Assembly: GCF_002982075.1 (NCBI RefSeq) | Contig: NZ_PUEJ01000002.1 | Location: 496,001 to 560,000 of the forward strand | Direction: 5' to 3' | Source of the DNA: Labrys okinawensis | GTDB lineage: Bacteria > Pseudomonadota > Alphaproteobacteria > Rhizobiales > Labraceae | Length of the DNA: 64,000 nt | In this document: positions 47,776 to 55,367 of the stretch, piece by piece | Position numbering within the stretch: the stretch's first letter is position 1 | How the letters are laid out: each line of letters starts with the position of its first letter | Notes under the pieces: generated by a model | Seen by the model: only the letters and a program-made list of their open reading frames with translations | Told to the model about the DNA's origin: nothing | The model's database searches: none | Made by a program: the position numbers and the translations under genes

Positions 47776-48744
47776 ATGGTGAAGGCGGCGCAGCAATCGG
47801 CCCTGCGCACCATCGCGACTGAAAGGGCCGGTCTCGAAGCGCTGGCAGAGGCGATCGAAGGCGATCTCGGCCCCGTGTTCAGCGCCTGCATCGAACGCTT
47901 TTCCCGCCTCAAGGGCCGCGTCATCGTCACCGGCATGGGCAAGTCGGGCCATATCGGCAAGAAGATCGCCGCGACCTTCGCCTCGACCGGCACGCCGGCC
48001 TTCTTCGTGCATCCGAGCGAGGCCAGCCATGGCGATCTCGGCATGATCACCGCCGACGACGCCGTCATCGCCCTGTCCTGGTCGGGGGAGACGCGCGAAC
48101 TCGGCGATATCATCGACTATGCCACCCGCTTCAACGTGCCCCTGGTCGCAGTGACCTCGGTGGCGAACTCCACCCTGGCCAAGGCGGCGGACCTGCCCCT
48201 GGTCCTGCCCCAGGCCAAGGAAGCCTGTCCCAACGGCCAGGCGCCGACCACCTCGTCCATGATGATCCTGGCGCTGGGCGATGCCCTGGCCATGGCCATG
48301 CTCGAATCGCGTGGTTTCACCGCCGCCGATTTTCGTGTCTTCCATCCCGGCGGCAAGCTCGGCGCCTCGCTCAAATTCGTGCGGGACGTCATGCGCACCG
48401 GCGATGCGGTGCCGCTGGTCACCGAGGGCACGCTGATGTCGGAAGCCATTCTGGTGATGTCGAGGAAGGGCGTCGGCAGCGTCGGTGTCCTCGATGCGTC
48501 GGGCATGCTGATCGGCATCGCCACGGACGGCGATCTGAGGCGCCATATGAGCGACGACCTGATGACGCGGCGGGTCGACGACATCATGACGCGCACGCCC
48601 AAGGTCATCCGTCCCGACGCCCTGGTCAGCGAAGCCATGGAGGTGATGGACACGAGGCGTATCGCCGTGCTGTTCGCCGTGGAAGGCGGTCGGCCCATGG
48701 GGGTCGTCCACATGCTCGACCTGTTGAATATCGGCGTCGTGTGA
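47776..48744 (+). CDS. kdsD: KdsD: D-arabinose 5-phosphate isomerase
   Basis: 322 residues. It converts ribulose 5-phosphate to arabinose 5-phosphate, the first step to KDO for lipopolysaccharide. The N-terminal SIS domain has VIVTGMGKSGHIGKKIAATF and ALSWSGETREL, with a conserved His/Asp in HPSEASHGDLG. Two CBS domains follow (MRTGDAVPLVTEGT, then IMTRTPKVIRPDAL). Start at 47776 with AAGGTGATGCC upstream; the longer frame adds no family sequence. Its stop overlaps the ccmA start (GTGTGA). Confidence 0.95.
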   Translation: MVKAAQQSALRTIATERAGLEALAEAIEGDLGPVFSACIERFSRLKGRVIVTGMGKSGHIGKKIAATFASTGTPAFFVHPSEASHGDLGMITADDAVIALSWSGETRELGDIIDYATRFNVPLVAVTSVANSTLAKAADLPLVLPQAKEACPNGQAPTTSSMMILALGDALAMAMLESRGFTAADFRVFHPGGKLGASLKFVRDVMRTGDAVPLVTEGTLMSEAILVMSRKGVGSVGVLDASGMLIGIATDGDLRRHMSDDLMTRRVDDIMTRTPKVIRPDALVSEAMEVMDTRRIAVLFAVEGGRPMGVVHMLDLLNIGVV

Positions 48745-49361
48745 GCAATGCCCCGCCCCTGTGCCTGACGGTCGAGAACCTCGCCTGCGAGCGGGGCGGA
48801 CGGCTCGTGTTCGAAGCCGTCGGCTTTTCCGCCGGTGCCGGTGACCTCGTGGCGGTGACGGGCCGTAACGGCGCCGGCAAATCCAGCCTGCTCAGGGTGA
48901 TCGCCGGTCTGGTGCCGCGCCGGGAAGGGGCGATCCGCCTGGATGGCGGCGACGCCGAAAAGAGGCCTGCCGAGCACATGCATTATTGCGGCCACGCCGA
49001 TGCCTTGAAACCCTCCCTCAGCGTGCGCGAGAATCTGAGCTTCTGGCGTGCCTATTACGGCGATGCCGACCGGTCGATCGAGGATGCGCTCGATCTCTTC
49101 GCCATCGAGCACCTCATCGACCTGCCGGCGGCCTATCTGTCGGCCGGCCAGAAGCGACGGCTCAGCCTATGCCGGCTGCTGGTGTCCCGGCGCCCGGTCT
49201 GGCTGCTGGACGAGCCGACATCGGCGCTCGATACCGCCACCCAGGCCCGTCTTGCCGAACTGATGGGCGAGCATCTCGCCGGCGGCGGGCTGATCCTGGC
49301 CGCCACCCATGGCGACCTCGGCCTGGCACCGAGCCTGGCCCTCACCATCGGTGCGCCATGA
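48741..49361 (+). CDS. ccmA: CcmA: haem exporter ATPase of cytochrome c maturation
   Basis: 206 residues, small ABC ATPase. Walker A VTGRNGAGKSSLLRVI, signature LSAGQKRRLSLCRLL, Walker [13 protein letters not shown]; the motif HYCGHADALKPSLSVRENL is particular to CcmA. With CcmB and CcmC it drives release of haem-loaded CcmE. GTG start at 48741 overlaps the kdsD stop. Its last bases, CCATGA, form the left edge of a repeat element that splits it from ccmB. Confidence 0.94.
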   Translation: MSNAPPLCLTVENLACERGGRLVFEAVGFSAGAGDLVAVTGRNGAGKSSLLRVIAGLVPRREGAIRLDGGDAEKRPAEHMHYCGHADALKPSLSVRENLSFWRAYYGDADRSIEDALDLFAIEHLIDLPAAYLSAGQKRRLSLCRLLVSRRPVWLLDEPTSALDTATQARLAELMGEHLAGGGLILAATHGDLGLAPSLALTIGAP

Positions 49362-49464
49362 GCATCGTCCGAAAAGGGGGCTCCGGTTTTCGGAGGAAGC
49401 GATCCGACAACAAAAACTTGAAGCATCGGACTCGATTCCGAAATCTGGTGCGGTGCTCATGAGC
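49358..49464. repeat. Palindromic element inserted between ccmA and ccmB, flanked by ATGAGC
   Basis: ATGAGC occurs at 49358-49363, where it contains the ccmA stop TGA, and again at 49459-49464, where it contains the ccmB start ATG. Between them is a palindromic element with the hairpin TCCGAAAA...TTTTCGGA (about 49369-49391), of the kind scattered in rhizobial genomes. Removing the 101 bp would restore a classical ATGA overlap. Confidence 0.85.
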
Positions 49465-50127
49465 GCGCTCGCAGCCCTGTTCATGCGCGAGCTGCGGCTG
49501 GCCATCCGGGCGGGCGGTGGCGCGCCGGTCGGCGTCATCTTCTTCCTGGCGGTGGTGACGGTGATTCCCTTCGGCGTCGGCCCGGACCTCAATCTGCTCG
49601 CGCGCATCGGCCCGGCCGTACTCTGGCTCGGCGCCCTTCTGGCGACGCTGCTCGGCCTCGACCGCCTGTTCCAGGCCGATCTGGACGACGGCTCGCTCGA
49701 CCTCATCCACCTTGGCGGCACGCCCCTGGAGCTGGCGGTGGCGGTGAAGGCGCTGGCGCATTGGGTGACCACCGGCCTGCCGCTTGTGATCGCCACGCCG
49801 CTGCTCGGTCTGTTCGTCAACCTGCCCGGCAAGGGGCTTGGGGCCGTGACGCTGACGCTGCTGGCGGGCACGCCAGCGCTGACTTTCCTCGGCGCCATCG
49901 GCGCGGCGCTGACCGTGGCGCTCCGGCGCGGCGGCATGCTGATCTCCATCCTGATCCTGCCGCTCACCATCCCCGTGCTGATCTTCGGCGTGGCTGCTGC
50001 AACAGCCGCGATCACCGGCCCGATGCCCTTCCTGCCGCCCTTCCTGCTACTCTGCGCCATGACGCTGTTTTCCATCGTGCTCGGCACGGTGGCGGCGGCC
50101 TGGGCCCTGCGCTTCGGACTGGAGTGA
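49459..50127 (+). CDS. ccmB: CcmB: haem exporter membrane subunit
   Basis: 222 residues with six predicted helices. The N-terminus MRELRLAIRAGGGAPVGVIF and the loop LDRLFQADLDDGSLDLIHLG are CcmB hallmarks. ALLATLLGLDRLF and LPLTIPVLIFGVAA follow in the usual order. Start at 49459; earlier in-frame codons would read through the repeat element. It is normally followed by ccmC, but here a convergent LysR gene and an SDR gene intervene. Confidence 0.94.
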   Translation: MSALAALFMRELRLAIRAGGGAPVGVIFFLAVVTVIPFGVGPDLNLLARIGPAVLWLGALLATLLGLDRLFQADLDDGSLDLIHLGGTPLELAVAVKALAHWVTTGLPLVIATPLLGLFVNLPGKGLGAVTLTLLAGTPALTFLGAIGAALTVALRRGGMLISILILPLTIPVLIFGVAAATAAITGPMPFLPPFLLLCAMTLFSIVLGTVAAAWALRFGLE

Positions 50128-50135
50128 GGTGATCT

Positions 50136-50162
50136 TCACCCTCCCCCTACAGGGGACGGTGA
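50136..50162. terminator. Hairpin between convergent ccmB and LysR genes
   Basis: TCACCCTCCCC (50136-50146) and GGGGACGGTGA (50152-50162) form an 11-bp stem with one mismatch and a 5-base loop, in the 42-bp gap between the converging genes. It could end transcription from both sides. It may be a fragment of the CCCTCACC palindromic family. Confidence 0.6.
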
Positions 50163-50169
50163 GGGAGTC

Positions 50170-51075
50170 CTACCGTATCAGCACCTCGCGCTTGAGCAGG
50201 GTTTCGAGCCAGTCCGCGAAGAGCTGCACCCGGCGCGAGAAATGCCGGCGATGCGGGAAGAGCAGCGTCATCGGCATGGGGGCGGCGCGATAATCCGGCA
50301 TGACTTCGACGAGCTCGCCCGCCGCAATATGGCTCTTTACGTCATAGGCCGGGATCTGGATCAGGCCGAAACCTGCCAGGCAGCAGGCGATATAGGCCTC
50401 CGCGCCGTTGACGACCACCCGGCTGCGCACCGGACGCGTCTGAACCCCGGCCTGGCCCACCCATTCCCACGGCTCGACCCGGCCCGTGCTGGGGGAGGCG
50501 TAGTTGACGGCCAGATGCCCGTCGAGCTCCTGGGGACTGCGAGGCACGCCGTAACGCGCGAGATAGGCGGGGCTTGCCACGTTGATCAGGGGCAGCTCGC
50601 CGATGGCGCGGGCGATCAGCCCCGAATCGCTGAGCGGGCCGACGCGCAGGACGCAGTCGAGGCTGTCCTCGACCAGGTCGGCGGTCCGGTCCGTCACGCC
50701 GAGATCGACGTCGATCTCGGGATAGAGGTCGAGAAATTCGGCCAGGGCCGGTGCCACGATCAGCCGGCCGATACGTCCGGGCAGATCGACCCGCAGGCGC
50801 CCGGCCGGCCCCGCCGCGGCCTGGCGGAACAGGCTCTCGGTCTCCTCGAAATCACTGAGCAGGCGCAGGCAGCGCTCATAGAGGGCGAGGCCATCCTGGG
50901 TGGGGGCGACCTTGCGGGTGGTCCGGTGCAGCAGGCGCGCGCCCATGCGCGTTTCAAGTTCTTTGATGGCTGCAGAAACCGAGGGCCGCGGCATTCCCAG
51001 CATGTTGGCGGCACGCGTGAAGCTCGAACTGTCGACGACGCGGACGAAGATACGGAAGAGATCGATGCGGTCCAC
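50170..51075 (-). CDS. LysR family transcriptional regulator
   Basis: 301 residues. N-terminal LysR helix-turn-helix (FVRVVDSSSFTRAANMLGMP, SVSAAIKELETRMGARLLHR) and the C-terminal substrate-binding domain with DVDLGVTDRTADLVEDSLDC. It belongs to the CrgA/AaeR-like branch by the opening MDRIDLFRIFVRVV. It is divergent from the SDR gene, with a 123-bp shared promoter region that holds a LysR-box-like dyad, so control of that gene is likely. Confidence 0.93.
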   Translation of the reverse strand: MDRIDLFRIFVRVVDSSSFTRAANMLGMPRPSVSAAIKELETRMGARLLHRTTRKVAPTQDGLALYERCLRLLSDFEETESLFRQAAAGPAGRLRVDLPGRIGRLIVAPALAEFLDLYPEIDVDLGVTDRTADLVEDSLDCVLRVGPLSDSGLIARAIGELPLINVASPAYLARYGVPRSPQELDGHLAVNYASPSTGRVEPWEWVGQAGVQTRPVRSRVVVNGAEAYIACCLAGFGLIQIPAYDVKSHIAAGELVEVMPDYRAAPMPMTLLFPHRRHFSRRVQLFADWLETLLKREVLIR

Positions 51076-51104
51076 GGACTAATACCAGATTTGTAAAAGA
51101 TTCT

Positions 51105-51117
51105 AACATGTCATGTT
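51105..51117. promoter_or_regulatory. LysR-box-like dyad between LysR and SDR genes
   Basis: AACATGTCATGTT, a perfect 13-bp dyad around a central T/C-position, within TTCTAACATGTCATGTTCGA. LysR regulators bind T-N11-A dyads in such divergent promoters. Binding is inferred. Confidence 0.5.
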
Positions 51118-51198
51118 CGAATGGGCAGCTTTATATCGAAATCTAAGACGATAAGCTGACTTTCGGTAAAGGCTCACTCATCAATAGGGAGGCCCAGC

Positions 51199-51972
51199 AT
51201 GGCCGATCACAGCATCAAGGGAAAAGTGGCGCTGATTGCGGGAGGCGCCAAGAATCTGGGTGGGCTCCTGGCCCGTGATCTGGCGGCGCAGGGCGCCAAG
51301 GCGGTCGCCATCCACTACAACAGCGCCGCCACCAAGGCTGCAGCCGACGAAACCGTTGCCGCCATCACTGCGGCCGGTGCCAAGGGCGTCGCCTTTCAGG
51401 GCGACCTGACCTCTGCCGGCGCTGTCGAGAAGCTGTTCGCCGATACGGTCGCGGCCGTCGGCCGGCCCGATATCGCCATCAACACCGTCGGCAAGGTGCT
51501 CAAGAAGCCTTTCGTCGAGATCACCGAGGCCGAATATGACGAGATGAGCGCGGTCAACTCGAAATCTGCCTTCTTCTTCCTCAAGGAGGCCGGCAGAAAC
51601 GTCAATGACAATGGCAAGATCTGCACGCTCGTCACCTCGCTGCTCGGCGCCTACACGCCCTTCTATGCCGCCTATGCCGGCACCAAGGCGCCGGTGGAGC
51701 ATTTCACCCGCGCAGCCTCCAAGGAGTTCGGCGAGCGCGGCATTTCGGTGACCGCCATCGGCCCCGGCCCAATGGATACGCCGTTCTTCTACCCGGCCGA
51801 GGGCGCCGATGCCGTCGCCTATCACAAGAGCGCGGCGGCCCTGTCGAAATTTTCCAAGACCGGCCTCACCGACATCGAGGACATCGTGCCCTATATCCGC
51901 TTCCTGGTCTCCGACGGCTGGTGGATGACCGGGCAGACCATTCTGGTGAACGGCGGCTACACCACCAAATAG
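51199..51972 (+). CDS. SDR family oxidoreductase
   Basis: 257 residues, classical SDR. Motifs: VALIAGGAKNLGGLLARDLA (a GGAKNLGG variant of the nucleotide-binding turn), AINTVGKVL in place of NNAG, the catalytic Ser in LVTSLLG and YAAYAGTKAPVEH (Tyr-x3-Lys), and the C-terminal WMTGQTILVNGGYT. NADP preference is suggested by HYNS after strand 2. Substrate unknown. Ribosome-binding site GGAGG 7 bp upstream. Divergent from the LysR gene; the pair interrupts the ccm cluster. Confidence 0.93.
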   Translation: MADHSIKGKVALIAGGAKNLGGLLARDLAAQGAKAVAIHYNSAATKAAADETVAAITAAGAKGVAFQGDLTSAGAVEKLFADTVAAVGRPDIAINTVGKVLKKPFVEITEAEYDEMSAVNSKSAFFFLKEAGRNVNDNGKICTLVTSLLGAYTPFYAAYAGTKAPVEHFTRAASKEFGERGISVTAIGPGPMDTPFFYPAEGADAVAYHKSAAALSKFSKTGLTDIEDIVPYIRFLVSDGWWMTGQTILVNGGYTTK

Positions 51973-52098
51973 GCATGAGTTTTCCCGGCGCCCGGAGGGA
52001 TTTCCTCGCTCCATGGGGAAATCCTTCGCGCGCGGCTCTCGGATATTTGTGTTCCCTTCGTCATTGTTTCGCCGCGCGCGCGCAGGTAAAACAGAGGC

Positions 52099-52857
52099 AT
52101 GTGGAAATACGCCAATCCCACCCTGTTCATGGGCCTTGCCGGCCGCCTCCTGCCCTGGCTGGCGGGAGCGACGGTGCTGCTGTTCGCCGCCGGTCTCTAC
52201 GGTGCTGCCGTCGCGCCGGACGACTACCAGCAGGGCGCTACCGTGAAGATCATGTATATCCACGTGCCCTGCGCCTGGCTCGCCATGGCCGGCTGGGGCG
52301 CGATGTCGCTGTCGGCGCTGGGCGTGCTGGTCTGGCGCCATCCCCTGGCCGAGGTGGCGATGAAGGCGGCGATGCCGATCGGGGCGGCCTTCACCCTGCT
52401 GTGCCTGGTCACCGGCTCGCTCTGGGGCCAGCCGATGTGGGGCACCTGGTGGGTCTGGGATGCGCGCCTGACCTCGGTGCTGGTGCTGTTCCTGATGTAT
52501 CTGGCACTTGCCGCGCTGTGGCACGCCATCGAGGATCCCGGCAAGGCCGCGCGGATCTCGGCCGTGCTGGTGCTGGTCGGGGCCGTCAACATTCCCATCA
52601 TCAAGTTTTCGGTCGATTGGTGGAACACCCTGCATCAGGGCGCCTCGGTGTTCCGCATCGGCGGCTCCACCATCTATTCGTGGATGATGCTGTGGCCGCT
52701 GCTCGACATGGCGCTGGCCTTCACCCTGCTGTTCGTCACGCTGCATGTGATGGCGATGCGCAACGAGATCCTGCGCCGGCGCATCCGCACCATGCGCCTG
52801 ATGGCGGCGGCCGGCGTCACGCCGGCCATGACCGCCTCGCTGCCGGCGGAGGCTTGA
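52099..52857 (+). CDS. ccmC: CcmC: haem-handling membrane protein of cytochrome c maturation
   Basis: 252 residues with six helices. The haem-binding tryptophan-rich motif WGTWWVWDARLTS is in the periplasmic loop, with conserved His residues in YIHVPCAWLAM and DWWNTLHQGAS. It loads haem onto CcmE. Start at the ATG at 52099 (MWKYANPTLF). It is followed after 1 bp by ccmD and then ccmG. Confidence 0.96.
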   Translation: MWKYANPTLFMGLAGRLLPWLAGATVLLFAAGLYGAAVAPDDYQQGATVKIMYIHVPCAWLAMAGWGAMSLSALGVLVWRHPLAEVAMKAAMPIGAAFTLLCLVTGSLWGQPMWGTWWVWDARLTSVLVLFLMYLALAALWHAIEDPGKAARISAVLVLVGAVNIPIIKFSVDWWNTLHQGASVFRIGGSTIYSWMMLWPLLDMALAFTLLFVTLHVMAMRNEILRRRIRTMRLMAAAGVTPAMTASLPAEA

Positions 52858-52858
52858 G

Positions 52859-53062
52859 ATGGTGGTGTTCGGCATGGATCTCGGGCCGCATTGGGCCTTC
52901 ATCGTCTGGGCCTATGGCCTGGCGGCGGCGGTGATCGCGACGCTGGTCGCCTGGGTGGTGCTGGATCACAAGGCCCAGCTCAAGACCCTGGCCGAGCTGG
53001 AAGCGCAGGGCCTGCGCCGCCGTTCGCGCCGGAATACCAATCGAGACGGGCAGACACCATGA
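52859..53062 (+). CDS. ccmD: CcmD: small haem exporter protein
   Basis: 67 residues with one membrane helix (FIVWAYGLAAAVIATLVAWVV) and a basic cytoplasmic tail (RRRSRRNTNR), the usual CcmD layout. It links CcmC, CcmAB and CcmE. It starts 1 bp after the ccmC stop and overlaps ccmG by ATGA. Confidence 0.92.
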   Translation: MVVFGMDLGPHWAFIVWAYGLAAAVIATLVAWVVLDHKAQLKTLAELEAQGLRRRSRRNTNRDGQTP

Positions 53063-53652
53063 CCGACAGCCCTGTCTTGCCGCCGGCACCGCGCCGCCGA
53101 GCGCTGGTGTTCCTGCCCTTGATCGTCTTCGCGGCGCTTGCCGGCTTGTTCTTCTACCAACTCCGCGCCGGCGGCGACCCCTCGGCGCTGCCCTCCACCC
53201 TGATCGGCAAGCCGGCGCCGCAGATGAGCCTGCCGCCGCTCGCCGAACTCGTGCGGGACGGCAAGCCGCTTCCGGGTCTGGCCACCGGGGATCTCAAATC
53301 GGGCGGCGTCAGCGTGGTCAACATCTTTGCCTCCTGGTGCGGCCCCTGCCGGGACGAGCATCCGGTGCTGATGAAGCTCGCCGGCCTCGGCAAGGGACGC
53401 CTGGTCGCAATCAACTACAAGGACGACCCCGACAACGCCCGCCGCTATCTCGGCACCTTCGGCAATCCCTATGCGGCCGTGGGCGTCGACGTCAACGGCC
53501 GTTCCGCCATCGACTGGGGTGTCTATGGCGTGCCGGAGACCTTCGTGGTCAATGGCAGGGGTGAGATCGTCGACAAGATCGTCGGCCCCCTGAGCGAGGA
53601 CAGCCTGAAGACCAGGCTGCTGCCGGCGATCGAGGCTGCCTCCAAATCCTGA
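53059..53652 (+). CDS. ccmG: CcmG/DsbE: thiol-disulfide oxidoreductase
   Basis: 197 residues. N-terminal membrane anchor (LVFLPLIVFAALAGLFFY), then a thioredoxin fold with the redox motif WCGPC in NIFASWCGPCRDEHPVL, and VYGVPETFVVNGRG carrying the cis-proline. It keeps the CxxCH cysteines of apocytochrome c, or CcmH, reduced. Start at 53059, overlapping the ccmD stop; the upstream open frame is a shadow of ccmD. Confidence 0.95.
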   Translation: MTDSPVLPPAPRRRALVFLPLIVFAALAGLFFYQLRAGGDPSALPSTLIGKPAPQMSLPPLAELVRDGKPLPGLATGDLKSGGVSVVNIFASWCGPCRDEHPVLMKLAGLGKGRLVAINYKDDPDNARRYLGTFGNPYAAVGVDVNGRSAIDWGVYGVPETFVVNGRGEIVDKIVGPLSEDSLKTRLLPAIEAASKS

Positions 53653-53672
53653 TCTCGATATTTGGGCCCGCA

Positions 53673-54176
53673 ATGACCGACCGTTCCAAGCTTCCCTACC
53701 GCCCCTGCGCCGGCGCGGCGTTGTTCAATGCGCAAGGCAGGGTCTTCGTCGGGCGGCGCAAGCCGCGTACGGGCGGCGAACCGGGCAGCTTCGAATGGCA
53801 GATGCCGCAGGGCGGCATCGACGAGGGCGAGGATCCGCGCGAGGCCGCGATCCGCGAACTCTATGAAGAGACCAATGTTCGCTCGATCACCTTCCTAGCC
53901 GAAGCGCCGGACTGGTACTCCTACGACCTGCCGCCCGAGGCGGTCGGCGGTGGTTGGACGGCGCGATATCGTGGCCAGACCCAGAAATGGTTCGCCTTCC
54001 GCTTCACCGGTCCGGACAGCGAGATCGACGTGCTGCGGCCGGCCGGCGGCAAGCACAAGGCCGAGTTCGGGGACTGGCGCTGGGAGGACCTTGCCGCGTT
54101 GCCGGGCCTGATCGTCCCGTTCAAGCGCGGCGTCTATGCCGAAGTGGTGGCGGCCTTCCGCCATCTGGTGGCGTAA
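53673..54176 (+). CDS. rppH: RppH: RNA pyrophosphohydrolase (first copy)
   Basis: 167 residues, Nudix hydrolase. The Nudix box runs from GGIDEGEDPREAAIRELYEE to the next residue T, and the RppH-type flanks YRPCAGAALFNAQGRVFVG and WQMPQGGID are present. RppH removes pyrophosphate from the 5' end of mRNA to start its decay. It follows ccmG by 20 bp and overlaps the second Nudix gene by one base (TAATG). Confidence 0.92.
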   Translation: MTDRSKLPYRPCAGAALFNAQGRVFVGRRKPRTGGEPGSFEWQMPQGGIDEGEDPREAAIRELYEETNVRSITFLAEAPDWYSYDLPPEAVGGGWTARYRGQTQKWFAFRFTGPDSEIDVLRPAGGKHKAEFGDWRWEDLAALPGLIVPFKRGVYAEVVAAFRHLVA

Positions 54177-54673
54177 TGGCCGAGATCAAACCCTATCGCC
54201 CCAATGTCGGCGTCGCCCTGTTCAATGCGGACGGGCTGGTGCTGGTGGGCCGGGCCGAAACCTCCGGACCGGAGCTGATCGTGCCGGGCTTCGAATGGCA
54301 ATGCCCGCAAGGCGGCATCGACGAGGGCGAGGACATCGTCGCGGCGGCCAAGCGCGAGCTCTGGGAGGAGACCAATGTCCGCAGCGTCTCCGTGCTGGCG
54401 GTGACGGAGGAGTGGTGGCCCTACGACTTTCCGCCCTATGACGGGCCGCCGCACAAATTGTCGCCCTTTCGCGGCCAGAAGCAGCGCTGGGCCGCCTTGC
54501 GCTTCGAGGGCGATGACGGCGAGATCGATGTCGTGAATTTGCCGACCGGCGAGCCGCAGGAATTCTTCGGCTGGCGCTGGGAAAGGCTGGCCCGGTTGCC
54601 GGACCTGGTGACGCCGCACAAGCGCTCGGTTTATCGGCTGATGGCGCAGGCCTTTGCCAGGTTTGGGACCTGA
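54176..54673 (+). CDS. RppH-like Nudix hydrolase (second, tandem copy)
   Basis: 165 residues, clearly a paralogue of the preceding gene: YRPNVGVALFNADGLVLVG, WQCPQGGIDEGEDIVAAAKR (Nudix box) and FGWRWERLARLPDLVTPHKR. All catalytic Nudix glutamates (RELWEETN) are kept. Start at 54176, sharing its A with the TAA stop of the first copy. Either RNA pyrophosphohydrolase or a diadenosine-tetraphosphate hydrolase could be its role; the two copies may have diverged. The gap 54674-54849 has no gene. Confidence 0.9.
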   Translation: MAEIKPYRPNVGVALFNADGLVLVGRAETSGPELIVPGFEWQCPQGGIDEGEDIVAAAKRELWEETNVRSVSVLAVTEEWWPYDFPPYDGPPHKLSPFRGQKQRWAALRFEGDDGEIDVVNLPTGEPQEFFGWRWERLARLPDLVTPHKRSVYRLMAQAFARFGT

Positions 54674-54849
54674 CCGCGCAGGCGGAACTTTCGCGCGGCC
54701 ACCCTGTTCAGCGTAGATCCAATGGATGGATTGGCGTCATGCCATGCTTGTGCCAAGCTGTACTGCTTCAATGGCTGGGCTGAATTGGGGGGCTGCATTT
54801 CGGAAGTGGCGTCCCCATATGCCGATTTTGGCGCGGAGGCGCGGAAGCG

Positions 54850-55260
54850 ATGTTTCGGAACGTCATGCCCTATGATTATACCGTCGGTATCGATCGCTCG
54901 GATATCGACTTCATGGGCCATGTCAACAATGCCAGCTACCTGAAATGGGTGCAGGCGGCGATTATCAGTCACTGGGAACGCCTGGCGCCCGCCGAGGCGC
55001 TGAAGAAGCATGCCTGGGTGGCGCTACGCCACGAGATTACCTATCGCAAGCCGGCCTTCCTCGATGACGACGTGATCGCCACCGTCATTCTGGAGAAGGT
55101 GCATGGCGCGAAGGCCTTCTACGGCATCATCATCAAGCGCGGCGAGGAAGTGCTGGCAGAAGTGAAGTCGAGCTGGTGTTGCCTGGATGTGGCCACCAAG
55201 CGGCCCAAGCGGCTTTCGAGTGCCATCATCGAGCGTTTCCTCGGACGGCCGGCGAGCTAG
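54850..55260 (+). CDS. Hotdog-fold acyl-CoA thioesterase (YbgC/4HBT type)
   Basis: 136 residues. The opening VGIDRSDIDFMGHVNNASYLKW has the catalytic Asp and the HVNNASY stretch of the 4-hydroxybenzoyl-CoA thioesterase/YbgC family; the rest (HEITYRKPAF, then EVLAEVKSSWCCLD) fits the hotdog beta-strands. Substrate not predictable. The ATG at 54865 (MPYDYTVG) is an alternative start. Its TAG stop is the first three bases of repeat R3. Confidence 0.9.
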   Translation: MFRNVMPYDYTVGIDRSDIDFMGHVNNASYLKWVQAAIISHWERLAPAEALKKHAWVALRHEITYRKPAFLDDDVIATVILEKVHGAKAFYGIIIKRGEEVLAEVKSSWCCLDVATKRPKRLSSAIIERFLGRPAS

Positions 55261-55361
55261 AGCGTTTTGCGATTAGACGGAGTCATCTCGAATCGCAAAG
55301 ACGCGTCGAACCAAAGAGCGAGAGCAAAACAGCGTTTCCGTCTAAACGCGCTTTGCTCTAG
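55258..55361. repeat. Dispersed palindromic element, copy R3 (full length)
   Basis: About 104 bp running from TAGAGCGTTTTGCGATTAG to AACGCGCTTTGCTCTAG, nearly the same as R1 at 1497-1598. Its first TAG is the stop codon of the thioesterase gene. It fills the whole gap to the convergent EamA gene and can form a long interrupted hairpin, which may act as a two-way terminator. Confidence 0.9.
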
Positions 55362-55367
55362 AGAACC

